This document shows, one piece after another, positions 1-9,672 of a stretch of 64,000 nt of DNA; within the stretch, counting starts at the first letter, position 1; each line of letters starts with the position of its first letter. The notes beneath the pieces are model-generated. The model worked only from the letters and a program-made list of their open reading frames with translations, was not told where the DNA came from and ran no database searches. This DNA comes from Kwoniella bestiolae CBS 10118 (Eukaryota > Basidiomycota > Tremellomycetes > Tremellales > Cryptococcaceae). Made by a program: the position numbers and the translations under genes. The DNA is taken from the NCBI RefSeq assembly GCF_000512585.2, contig NC_089241.1, positions 248,001 to 312,000 of the forward strand. The letters are read 5' to 3'.

Positions 1-831
1 TTCAAGCGATACACAATATAGAATCAATCGCGTATTGATACCAGGAATGATAACGCATAAACCCACCCATTTTCTGCTAAATTAGTGGTATTTTTGACTC
101 ACGATATTCATGATTGACTGTAATTATTTCGTATATACACTATATCTAAGCACTATATCTGTGACATGCATAGTACATCTCTTACCGCATCAATATCATT
201 CATCGTTGTGTGTTGTGGGCCACTTCGCCTGAATCACTTCGGCCAGATGGTGTCAAGTCATCCCAACCGTAAGTTTTGCCAAGTGGATACTTTACAAGTT
301 CACAAAATCTTTTCTATGCCAGCCAACATGAGGAATAGTGCTGTTGACGATATGGATTACTCCTTGATGAGGAACAGAGCTGGTAGCAATCAGTCAGACT
401 GACTACAGTATCTCCGATCATAATCCGTGAGAATGTGATCAGAAGCTTCACGGCGAGCTTACATAAGCTTTTGTACGGTATTGATTTCGCCTCTTCGGAA
501 CGAGTTGACAGTAGGCGATTTGCTTGAGTGATGCAGTAGCCATGCATGAAGTTCTGATATTGTTGAGATGGGAGTGATATTTGAATAACGATTGATGAAG
601 ACTGAGATGTGAATTGGGTTTTAATCCAAATAGATGGGATGGTCTGTGCGTTGAGTATGCGAGTATGCAGATGTACAGTACAGTACGTACTGTATGCGTG
701 CTCGTGATTTAGTAGTACTGTATACTGTAAATATCATTAATAAATACACTCAACCTCAACCTAACATCTCTTCTTCCTCTTTCATTCTTCATCTTCACTG
801 ACAACATCTACGGTACTCTGCAATCACCAGA
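1..831. other. Intergenic, left edge
   Basis: No convincing gene. The short open frames at 166-402 (+) and 314-547 (-) have no introns, domain or partner. A perfect 16-nt palindrome, TACAGTACGTACTGTA, lies at 679-694, about 140 nt before the next ATG. It is followed by further ACTGTA hexamers near 717-730, so this is probably the promoter region of the first array gene. Confidence 0.5.
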
Positions 832-2208
832 ATGACCACATACATATTCGACACGGCAGTCATCACCCCACTACACATCATCTCATTCGAATCTACCACG
901 CTTACCTCGTCGTCATCATCACCACCACCATCACCACAACCTTCCTTTTCATCACCTCTCGCACTCGACCGCTTTCCACCAGAACTACGAATCATCATCT
1001 TGGACCATATCCAGCACACAGGTCCCTCAGCACTTTTCAACCTCATATCAACATGCCAAGAGATGTACAATCAGTTCACTCCTCATCTATATGAAAGAAT
1101 CACTATCGATAAGTCTAATGCCGAAAAAGTATTTCACGGTATCATACACTACGTCAAACCTAGACACCAATCCGAGGTTCAGATGTCTCTCAAACATCAG
1201 ACTCCACAACTTGACTTTGCTATCGCCTCAGCAGATATCGTTGCTTCACATATCCGAAAGGTCAGGTCGCTCGGTAATTGCAAGACGCTCATCATTCACG
1301 ATGTCGACTCGATCAATGGTATCTCGTCAGCTCTTCGATCGACCGAAAATCCTTGTGAAGACTCTAGCACCTCGCAAAACGATGGTGTAGCGAGGAATGA
1401 AGATATACTGATGGATGAGGAAGATAGTAGTAGTGATGACAGTGTCGATGACGATCAGGATCAAGACCATGAAGATGTTGGATCGCGAGAGGAAAACGAT
1501 CACAAGAAACGTTCCTCGTTATTTCCAAGCTTATCGTCCTTATCATTCAAGAGCACCTCCTTTTTCGATCTATGGCATGGTGACTACCATATGTTAGAGG
1601 ACTTCTCAGAGACGCTGTTTCCAAGATTGAGACCGGATCACGTCTGTGCTAGATATCATAGCTCAGAACGATCTCACATCGACGGAATGATGATTGATGT
1701 CAGGGAGAGCTGGAATCTCAAGTCCTTTACTTGGCACGAAATCAGCAGCCCCAACTTCGGCATTATCAGTCCTGCTAAATATCTCAACTATCATCTTTCG
1801 TCCGATGCTAATTGCTCGGTTCACTATCCCCCGGCACTTCCAATCGATACCCCTGGTGGGGAAGAGGAAGGTACTGCAAGTTCGATACCGGAATGTACCT
1901 GTCCAATGACTCCACGCGACATCATCGACTTCGTCCAACGCACAAGACCGCTGAAGGAGACGGCTGCTGACCTCGCCAATTCACCGAAGAAGAACTCAAC
2001 GTTTGTTGGTCTGTACAACCTACCCCAACATTACACTTCTAACGAATGGCCCAATATCGAAAAGATGATCAGACGAATCCTACGATCCCGCCCCGCTGAT
2101 TCGGTCAACATTGAGAAAGCGAGATTGAAGCAGTGGAAGAAGGAATTTCCGTCGTTCTTGGCGGATTCAAAGAAGAAGACTGTCTGTGATTGCTGTGGAG
2201 AGTTCTAA
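832..2208 (+). CDS. F-box-like CxCCG-family protein, copy 1 (intact)
   Basis: Single-exon gene of 458 residues. After a Ser/Pro-rich leader, residues about 43-92 form an F-box-like segment starting LALDRFPPEL and ending LYERITIDK, followed by NAEKVFHGI. An acidic Asp/Ser stretch lies near residues 194-223. A CxC cluster (PECTC) lies near 354, and the protein ends with CDCCGEF, giving the family tail C452-x-C454-C455-G. The ATG at 832 is chosen because it opens the frame and precedes the Ser-rich leader seen in paralogues. Known F-box proteins bind Skp1 and recruit substrates to SCF ubiquitin ligases; that role is inferred here from the fold-like pattern only. This is one of the best-preserved copies and a good reference for the broken ones. 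I do not recognise a named orthologue. Confidence 0.75.
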   Translation: MTTYIFDTAVITPLHIISFESTTLTSSSSSPPPSPQPSFSSPLALDRFPPELRIIILDHIQHTGPSALFNLISTCQEMYNQFTPHLYERITIDKSNAEKVFHGIIHYVKPRHQSEVQMSLKHQTPQLDFAIASADIVASHIRKVRSLGNCKTLIIHDVDSINGISSALRSTENPCEDSSTSQNDGVARNEDILMDEEDSSSDDSVDDDQDQDHEDVGSREENDHKKRSSLFPSLSSLSFKSTSFFDLWHGDYHMLEDFSETLFPRLRPDHVCARYHSSERSHIDGMMIDVRESWNLKSFTWHEISSPNFGIISPAKYLNYHLSSDANCSVHYPPALPIDTPGGEEEGTASSIPECTCPMTPRDIIDFVQRTRPLKETAADLANSPKKNSTFVGLYNLPQHYTSNEWPNIEKMIRRILRSRPADSVNIEKARLKQWKKEFPSFLADSKKKTVCDCCGEF

Positions 2209-2789
2209 TAGTAGGTGTCAGGGGTATTGGTTGATCGGTGTATCGGCTAATGTACTCTGACAAATAGAAACATCGCGATTCATGTCTCGTTTTACCGGGA
2301 TGACAGATCATGATTTGGGAAATAATTGTGGTTGAGGTTTTGGGTCTCTTAGTTTGTCCATAGGATTTCCGCTATACTGTAGTCAATCCATGTACAGATG
2401 TATGTCATCATATATGTCAACGAGCGATCCGCTCCGAGTTTTGAAGAAAGGATCGAGCAGATAACAAGATGTGTGATAGAGACTCAAACCTCAGTGACGT
2501 TACGCTTTGAGTTTGGCCTGCGTGAATAAACGATATCGATATTATAGTCTCGCTTACGATCATAGTCAAAGGAGTGTTCCTCCATTCAATACTTTTTATG
2601 TTTTTTGACTGGACGTGGCCCAACTCAGGCATAAAAAGGATAAATGAGCTTTCGCCCCTCCAATATTCGAACTATAAATGTCAGCAACAAGCAACCTTGG
2701 GACTGCCCTATCATCGACCTCATAACAACTTCACACATTTATAACTTACCGGACAGAGCCCCATACATCACACCATCTGATTCGGAAGA
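2209..2789. other. Intergenic / promoter region
   Basis: No gene seen. It holds the 3' end of copy 1 and the promoter of the small gene at 2790. Short open frames on the minus strand (2105-2311, 2417-2632) look like chance. Confidence 0.5.
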
Positions 2790-3281
2790 ATGACCTCATC
2801 CACCAAACAATCAGCCCTTTCGACGGTTAATAGCCTGTTCAAACGGGATTTTAAAAGCGAGCATGAAGCCCATCGAGCATATGATGCTCTATGGGAGGTC
2901 AACCGCTCCCTATTCCCAGATAGCAAAGCAGCCACGAGCACCAAATCAAGTATCGGTGAGTGGGACGAAAAGCAATTATCGGATGAGTTCAATTCGGACT
3001 TGGACGCTTTTGTAGGGGGTCTGGAGAGTTTCGAACAGAGTATACATTCAAGTAACAGTACCAAGAAGATGTCGACACGCGGATCAGAGAGCGCATTGAA
3101 GTGGGCTATGGGGCGTGTGATTACAAAATTAGAGAAGCAGGCTATCAAGAGGGACAGACGCGACGACAAACTTAAAAAAAGATGTGTGGAAATGTTGGAG
3201 GATATCCTTGAGGACTCGTGGGTCCAGAGATGTCTGAGTGAGACGAATGATGGATTGGAGAGGGAATATGTTGCGAGATAG
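2790..3281 (+). CDS. Small orphan protein, paralogue of 4915-5394
   Basis: Single exon, 163 residues, charged and probably helical. It shares a spaced pattern with the protein at 4915: an N-terminal S-L segment (VNSLFKRDF here, IERSLKSSM there), then a W-[DE]-E-x-x-[LF]-S-[DE]-x-F-x-x-D module (GEWDEKQLSDEFNSDLDAF here), then a short Lys-rich helix (LKWAMGRVITKLEKQ). No domain of known function, signal peptide or cysteine motif is visible. Both paralogues sit between F-box-family copies 1 and 2, so they may have been captured or expanded with the array. The ATG at 2790 is the first in frame. Function is unknown. Confidence 0.6.
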   Translation: MTSSTKQSALSTVNSLFKRDFKSEHEAHRAYDALWEVNRSLFPDSKAATSTKSSIGEWDEKQLSDEFNSDLDAFVGGLESFEQSIHSSNSTKKMSTRGSESALKWAMGRVITKLEKQAIKRDRRDDKLKKRCVEMLEDILEDSWVQRCLSETNDGLEREYVAR

Positions 3282-3621
3282 GGACAGTAGCGTAAAGAGT
3301 GGAGGGGGATCGGGTAGTGATCGTGAGGATGATTGAGGATAGTCGATTGTGGCGGTGGATAGCAGGAAATGAGATGGGAAGAGTGTACATTATGTTCCTG
3401 TAAATGATCTCGATGCACATTAATCTACCTCATACTACTTAGTTTTGGATGAGACCCTGAGATACTGAATCTCTGCCTGATTTACTATAGTACATCATAT
3501 CATGTGGTGCGCCAAGGGGGAAGGATGTTTCCCAGGCAATTCACCAGCAGGTAGATAAGTCCACCTTGCCGTCAGGCCTTCGAATCCCAATGCACAGCTT
3601 TGTAGCTCAAACACCGTCTTC
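3282..3621. other. Intergenic between convergent small genes
   Basis: No gene seen. The stretch around 3500-3600 contains a tRNA-like TTCGAATCC, but the clover-leaf stems cannot be drawn. Confidence 0.45.
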
Positions 3622-4081
3622 TCATCTGGTCATAAGGTTATCCTGTCGACAAAGGTGATACCAGCGATCTGACGCTCGAATCTCGCGAGATTCCTGCCCC
3701 TGAATCGTCATGGACGTTCCATTCTCGTATATATAAGTTACGTCATACAGAGAGTCCAGACTCGCTTCAACTTCCGGTGTAAGGATGCGCTCCTGCCCTC
3801 GAAATTCTGAATGGGTCCTCAGTATACCCATGGATGACCTCATCGAGAACCATCACCGTCCTTCCAGCCCTGGGTGAGAAAGGATGACTGCAACAGACCA
3901 GAAGGCCACAGACGAGCAGAAACATTTTTCATTCAGTATAAAGAGAACGACTCACCCCTTGAGCCTTCAAGTTCCATTTTTCTTCATATAATTCCTGTAC
4001 TTTCCCATAAGTTGATCTGTAAGCGATGGAAGAAATGGCAAGAAACGTCCGTGAGCTCCGTAGGGCGTTCACCACTGCCAT
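3622..4081 (-). CDS. Small spliced hypothetical protein (three-exon model)
   Basis: Not visible as one open frame. A phase-consistent model has exon 1 4081-3956 (42 codons, starting MAVVNALRSSRTF), a 68-nt intron with GTGAGT donor and TTGCAG acceptor, exon 2 3887-3857, a 50-nt intron ending ATTCAG, and exon 3 3806-3622 ending DNLMTR. The junction codon is completed exactly (G plus AA), and the product is 113 residues. Exon 3 (LTPEVEASLDSLYDVTYIYE...) has protein-like composition. No domain is recognised. A plus-strand open frame at 4026-4146 (MEEMARNVRELRR) overlaps exon 1 and is the main competing reading. Confidence 0.35.
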
Positions 4082-4914
4082 CGCCAATAGCAGACCAGAA
4101 CACCGTGACGGTACGAATTACCTGCACGTTCGACTCTCACAACGTTAATCAACTACTCGATGGGGCTGGCGCTGCGAACGAAGCCAACGGGAAGAAGAAG
4201 ACAGGTACAACCTCGGCCTAGAGTTTGATCAAATTTTTCCCTATCAACGATGAGGAGTCCGCTATTGCCCTCATAAACCGCCTCGATCCGAACTAACCCC
4301 CCCAGTACTGTACATATGCAACTCCTTTTACAGGCCCACCGCGGCTGCCCCAGGGGAGTATCTGTTCCAGCGAGCTTGTACGTGTGACGTCACGTTTACA
4401 GGTGATCGAAAACAGAGGTGTTTAATCGACCCCGTTCTGTACTTGGCTGGTTCTCTTAGGCCGCTTCATTTTATACAATACACAGATGAGTCAATTGTAC
4501 AGGGTGGGCATAGGACTGAGGGAGCATGGCGATGGAGTCACCTTCGAGGATTCCAAATGTGTCCAATCTGCGTGAGTGAGGGCTCACCAGCGAGCAACAT
4601 CGGAGGGAATCGAAATACGACAACGTCATACGGCGCCAACTTGTGAAACAAATCCCATGAAAAGAGGTCCGGACAAAAGTGCGAAAAATAGGTGCGTCAT
4701 TCGTGATCATGCGGTGCACGACTTTACTACCTACAAAGGACTTCAGTAGTACTCAAGGGTCATGGAAGACCGACCAAGTATCCTGCTGGTCATGTCAAAG
4801 CATGCATAAGTAGTAATATACTACTACTGTGATTCATCTACTCACTTGCTAAACATAAGACACTATCGCCCTCTGCACCTAAAACCCCTTCTCTCTTTAT
4901 CACAACGTATCATT
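4082..4914. other. Intergenic
   Basis: Nothing convincing. Open frames at 4443-4646 (+) and 4471-4719 (-) overlap each other and lack features. The last 100 nt are the promoter of the gene at 4915. Confidence 0.45.
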
Positions 4915-5394
4915 ATGTCCGAATCGTCCAACAAACGTACTATTTATGACATTGAGCGGAGCCTCAAGAGCTCAATGAACAAAAACGACTCCATGTGGAG
5001 CCGGTACTTGTCCGCCGTCAATAAGCTTCGATATGATCTCACCTCAGGATCAACCTCGAAAGAGAAAGGCGAAGAATCGTTTGAGCCACAACTCTACAAA
5101 TACGGGCGATGGGAAGAATCCGAATTCTCTGAGCAATTCAAGACCGATATTGCAGATCTCGAGAAGGAATACGAGACAATCTCTACCCAATACGCGAACA
5201 AGCGTCGGAAGGCCGGGTATTGGGCTATGAGAGCGCACGCGGCCAGTATTTTACAAACGGCTGGACGTGGAGCCTTGAAGTGTTTACAAGGCCTTGAGAA
5301 GTCTCCCGAGTTCCCAGGGAATGGTGAAGAAGCGGGAGTTCCCACCAATGACTCCGGTGAGCTTCTAGGCTTCACCGAGGGCCCTGCGAGCTAG
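4915..5394 (+). CDS. Small orphan protein, paralogue of 2790-3281
   Basis: Single exon, 159 residues from the ATG at 4915 (context CATTATGTCC); the frame is open about 70 nt upstream but has no ATG there. It carries the same module as the 2790 protein: IERSLKSSM, a spacer, GRWEESEFSEQFKTDIADLE, then Lys/Arg-rich NKRRKAGYWAMRAHAAS. The C-terminus (about residues 120-159) is Gly/Glu-rich and not shared. There is no signal peptide or membrane segment. The two copies have diverged strongly outside the module, suggesting an old or fast-evolving duplication. Function is unknown. Confidence 0.55.
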   Translation: MSESSNKRTIYDIERSLKSSMNKNDSMWSRYLSAVNKLRYDLTSGSTSKEKGEESFEPQLYKYGRWEESEFSEQFKTDIADLEKEYETISTQYANKRRKAGYWAMRAHAASILQTAGRGALKCLQGLEKSPEFPGNGEEAGVPTNDSGELLGFTEGPAS

Positions 5395-6178
5395 CAGGTC
5401 ACACTGCCTGCGAGGTGGTTCTAGCAATTGCGCTATGGTCAGTACTCTGTTACGATTGCCCTGAGTCCTGTGAATGTTATTGTTACCGTATTCGTATGAA
5501 TGGTCTTGGTGCCAGGCGAGAGCTGCGTTTGAGTGGCGATTAGTCTCAGAGTTTCGAGTCACATCAAGGCAGCATATCTACTTTTATCGTCCACGTAGAG
5601 CTTGCGAGAAACTTAGAAGGAGTCCCTGAATATGTCGAAGGAGTGGCACGGTGTTGCGCTACAAATAGCATTTAGTGAGGCATGAATCAGAAGTACATGC
5701 TGAAAGGAAGCATCCTCAGCTTCAACTGAAGGTCATGGCGTACTACCTCAGTATCGCTTCTGATTGATCCTCAGGACTGTGCTCTGACGCTAGGAAACGA
5801 TGTTCTCATGGATTGTTGTAACAACCTTGCAAACATAAAGCACCCCAAATCTCAACATAGAGCTGCGGATACCTTAGGCAGTGGTGAGATGCTAGTCGTA
5901 TTCATGCTCGGACCGAGATAAGCCGATCGCGGAGCTGATAAGGAAGGTACGTGCGTAATAGACTAATCAATTACATAAGCAAGACCGTGCTGAGTCGGAG
6001 GATCAAAGCTGTGCTGAGAACAAGAGGATCAACACCATCAAAGATGACCCAATCCCACTTTCACATTTTACGATGTAGATAATAACAGAGAGATGTTATC
6101 ACTGTGTGACATCCGTATACAACTCATCTCCATCAGTCCGATCTGGCTTCAATGACCTCAGACATGTAGTCCACCACC
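5395..6178. other. Intergenic / promoter region
   Basis: No gene or family remnant recognised in about 780 nt before copy 2. A short open frame at 6106-6318 overlaps the start of copy 2 in another frame. Confidence 0.45.
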
Positions 6179-7576
6179 ATGTCCCCCTCGTCCTCTCTAA
6201 CTTCGTCATCGCCCAACGCAGCTACCACTCATATGAACACATTACCCTCCTTGCCTCTCGATCGACTGCCTCCCGAGCTATCGCTTTACCTCATGGATCA
6301 TCTGTCCTCGGCATGTGACCCTGCATCCCTCCTCAACCTCATGTCATGCAACAAAGACATGTACGATCACTTCTCAAAAGTTCTGTATAGGGACCTCATC
6401 CTCGACAAGAAGAACGCTTGGAACGTTTGTCTAGGTATCGACTGGAGTTTGGAGAGCGAACCGTGTCCAAGTGATACACCACAAGAAGCTAAAGCGAGGG
6501 ATGTCAAGACTAGTGTCATAGGTAGAATTAAGAGGCTTTGGAAGCATAAGGATGACCCTAAGGGTAAAAGCAAGGGGATAGTACCAAAGCTTGACGCAGA
6601 TATACCTGCCCTCACCTTTCCCCCCGTGCCACCTCCATTCGGTCTAGATATACTTAGCATTCACCATCGAAAAGTCCAGCTGCTCAACTACGTACAATCA
6701 CTATACATATCCGACCTCGAATCAGCTACCTACATTGCCAAATCCCTTGGACCAGAGATCCTTACTTGCCCCAAACCTGGAGACCCTCCACTTTCAATAC
6801 CCCAGTCACCTCCTAAGACATTCAGTAACGTCAAGACCGTATCACTTGATGTTGATCTCATGAAAGCCGAAACCAGCTTCTTCGGAAGTAAGATCGGGGG
6901 TTTGTTGATGGGACTGAGCTGGGATCAAGCCCCGTTGTTTGATCCGTACGCACATCCTAATCCTGGGAACACATTATACACCCTATCGCACATCCTTAGA
7001 CCGACGCATATGTGTTCGACATGGTGTCAAGGTTTAGAAAGACCGTGGGACTGTACCTTCTTTTGGAGGATGAGGGAACTAGTTGCGAACTGGAATTTAA
7101 AAAGTTTCACATGGCATAGTACGGCAGGGTTGATAGATCCAGGTCGAGACAACGCACTTTACCCGTCCGACGACCCACGGGCAGTCACATGTTTCTTCCC
7201 TCCGAACATTCCGGTTATTAGAGCATTCAATCATACGTCTCTGATGGACAGGTGCGGTGGACCTTCTGGAGAAGAGTGTGAATGTAGGAAGGCATTGAGG
7301 GGGGTGTTGATATATCTCACTTTGCAAGACTGGGAGAATGAAGAGAGTAACGAAGCGAGGAGGGTCGAGTTGATAGGGTATCCATGTTTGATGGGGATTG
7401 GTGTAGATGATCTACTGGAAGCGGTTGTGGAGAGTCAAAGATGGTTGGATCATCATGAGGTGGAGATTGAAAGGGCTAAGAGAGACTGGATTGGAAGGAG
7501 AGACTGGTTGGAGAGGAAATTTAGGATATTGGAAGTGGATGAGGCTGATGGGTGCGTATGTTGTGGGAGAAAGTAG
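6179..7576 (+). CDS. F-box-like CxCCG-family protein, copy 2 (intact)
   Basis: Single exon, 465 residues. The F-box-like segment at about 24-75 starts LPLDRLPPELSLYLMDHL and ends LYRDLILDKKNAWNVCLGI. The core follows with SIHHRKVQLLNYVQSLYISD near 160 and LRPTHMCSTW near 277. The internal cysteine cluster (CGGPSGEECECRK) lies near 360, and the tail is CVCCGRK at 459-465. A basic Lys-rich insertion near 115-130 is copy-specific. The ATG at 6179 (CCACCATGT) fits a fungal start. The gene is immediately followed by broken copy 3 on the same strand. SCF adaptor function is inferred only. Confidence 0.75.
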   Translation: MSPSSSLTSSSPNAATTHMNTLPSLPLDRLPPELSLYLMDHLSSACDPASLLNLMSCNKDMYDHFSKVLYRDLILDKKNAWNVCLGIDWSLESEPCPSDTPQEAKARDVKTSVIGRIKRLWKHKDDPKGKSKGIVPKLDADIPALTFPPVPPPFGLDILSIHHRKVQLLNYVQSLYISDLESATYIAKSLGPEILTCPKPGDPPLSIPQSPPKTFSNVKTVSLDVDLMKAETSFFGSKIGGLLMGLSWDQAPLFDPYAHPNPGNTLYTLSHILRPTHMCSTWCQGLERPWDCTFFWRMRELVANWNLKSFTWHSTAGLIDPGRDNALYPSDDPRAVTCFFPPNIPVIRAFNHTSLMDRCGGPSGEECECRKALRGVLIYLTLQDWENEESNEARRVELIGYPCLMGIGVDDLLEAVVESQRWLDHHEVEIERAKRDWIGRRDWLERKFRILEVDEADGCVCCGRK

Positions 7577-7856
7577 ATGAGGTGGATGTGAGTGAGTTCA
7601 TATTCGCATTATCGGATAGGAATGGAGAAGGAACAGAATTGTCGCCACATCGAGAAGGAGGTGGTCCATGCGCACTTACCGTCATACTATATCCACAGTC
7701 AACTATCCTTATACTTCACATCGTCCCTTCCTTCTTCATCGTCGACTCATTCTTATATACAATTTTAACATTCATCTCTCGTTCAGCTACACGCCCTCAC
7801 ATCCACATGTCTTCACTCCTCCACTTATCGCTCCTCATTGACCCTCGCCAGTCCAC
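7577..7856. other. Short intergenic region before copy 3
   Basis: No separate gene. An ATG at 7807 (MSSLLHLS...) reads in a frame different from the F-box of copy 3. Confidence 0.4.
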
Positions 7857-7857
7857 A

Positions 7858-9052
7858 ATGCAATTCACCTCACCGGACTCGACCGCGCCATTCCCTCACC
7901 TTCTTCTTCCTCGCAGAACATCTCGTCAGCTTCACCCCTCGCACTTGACCGATTCCCTCCAGAAATCCAATCGATGATCCTTGGCTACATCGAACAGCTC
8001 GGTAAACCTCAAGCTGCCAAGATGATGCTTACGTCGAAAGAGATGTTGGATCACTTTGGCAAGATCTTGTATCGATCAATCACCTTCACGGCGCGGAGAA
8101 CGTATCAAAACTTTTCCAAGGACTCTTCGTTTCGCCTATTCTCAGTGAATCTCTCCACCGAAGATGGCGGTTTCCGTCAGAGGAGGATATCGGGCTCGAC
8201 TTTGCTATCGCCACCCGCAGTCAGATCGATTCGCATATCCGAAAAACCAAACTACTGCAATACTGTAACGAAATCATCCTCGATAACCTAAGCGATGCTG
8301 ATATCCTGTGTTCGTTCCTTCAACGAATACCTTCCTCTTCACCTCTCCTCGACTACGAGGACAAGCATCGCTACAGACTGTTCCCCTCAGCCTTCGATCT
8401 CATAATCGAAAAGTATGAATATGGAGAATTGATGGATAAAGTGACAATGCGTTATGGCATGTACACATCAACGACTGAGATAATGCTTAGGACGCTTTTC
8501 CCTCTCAATAATGTCCGTATTACTTTGCCGGATCTTGAAAGCCTCTTCGAAGACATCGAGACGAGCGATTGGTCCCCTTCAACCATTGGATACTTGCTTG
8601 GTGGGTATACCTCTGAGGGATCGGTACACATCCATAACGCATGGTGGAGATCCGAGACCTACCAATCTAGCGAAGGCATCAATCTACATTTTATGGATTG
8701 TACCTGCTCCTCCAACTGCCATTCTCAAACACGGGTTTCCAGCGGTCAATCATATGCAAGATCGTTCTGCCCTTTCACAGTGGACGACATGGTCGATTAC
8801 CTGGTTCAGGAATGTGAGAAAAGTGGAAGGCACACCCCAATGCCTGAGATCACCTTTCACAACGTCCCAAAATGTACCGCCAACACACCCTGGTCTACAA
8901 TCGAAAGGAAGTTTAGAGATAGTGTCGGAGGTACGACACCGGGATACAAGGTGGAGAGAATGGTCAGGATGTGGAGAGAGATCTTCGAGTCGTTCGAGGA
9001 AGAGGAAGAGATCAGCTCGTGTCGTTTGTGTTGTGGAGATGATCAAGTTTGA
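7858..9052 (+). pseudogene. F-box-like CxCCG-family copy 3, two frameshifts
   Basis: All family parts are present but in different frames. The F-box (ALDRFPPEIQSMILGYI... LYRSITF) is in the frame of 7974, which has a TGA at 7839 and no ATG before 7974. Likely starts (7807, 7858) are in another frame. At about 8085-8092 the reading must move again, because the family motif AENVSKLFQGL and the whole remainder to the stop at 9052 are in the frame of 8093. That last frame is continuous for about 320 codons and ends SCRLCCGDDQV, a variant tail. No GT-AG pair repairs either break. It is called a pseudogene, with assembly error as the alternative. Confidence 0.65.
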
Positions 9053-9672
9053 GAGATGCTCGGAGGAGTGAGTGTTCCAACCCACCTTCCCCAACTTCCT
9101 GCACAGTGAGGCTTTAACTGACATGATCGTAGTGGACTTCTGTTGCTTCAACACCGTTGAAGATCATTTTGGCCTACTAAATGTCAACCTCACATCAACT
9201 TCTCTCCCTTCCTTTGGACATCAGTACTGTACTGTATGTATGCATATACCTTTTACTTATTTCAGCTTCGTAAAACAAAGAGATAACCATCTCAAGATTG
9301 TCTGCGTGGATTATCGCTCTACGTCATGCGGACAGATATTGATGCGGATGTGCTACACCGTCTTTCAAGATGATGAAACGTGTTCTTCGCAAGTGAGCAA
9401 TGCATTGTCTTCGTCAGTCGAGATCTGCGTGTGCGAAGGGATCTACGATGTTACAGGATTCCCTATTGAAACTGTGGTCCATCCTATGAACAACGACCTA
9501 AACACGAGGTCATCGTGCTCTAGACCTTGATTGCCTTGTGTCAATTTGATCAACTCCTACTATACATGCTGATTACTATCTCATATGGTATATATCAATA
9601 CGACCCTCTTTTTCTTCTCTTATCATCCCACTCTTTTCTTCGCACACATAGAGAACACTCACATCATCCACA
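9053..9672. other. Intergenic / promoter of copy 4
   Basis: A 152-codon open frame at 9072-9530 has no ATG near its start and no family similarity, so it is not called. The AAACACGAGG element is at 9500-9509. Confidence 0.5.
9500..9509 (+). promoter_or_regulatory. AAACACGAGG element before copy 4
   Basis: Copy of the shared upstream motif (consensus AAACACGAGGCA), ending 164 nt before the ATG at 9673. The last two consensus positions differ (TC instead of CA). Confidence 0.5.

Noticed and set aside
3560..3600. tRNA-like TTCGAATCC
   Set aside because: No acceptor stem, anticodon loop or D-loop can be paired around it.
9072..9530. 152-codon plus-strand open frame behind copy 3
   Set aside because: It opens with GTG, has its first ATG well inside, shows no family blocks or other domain and lies over the promoter of copy 4.
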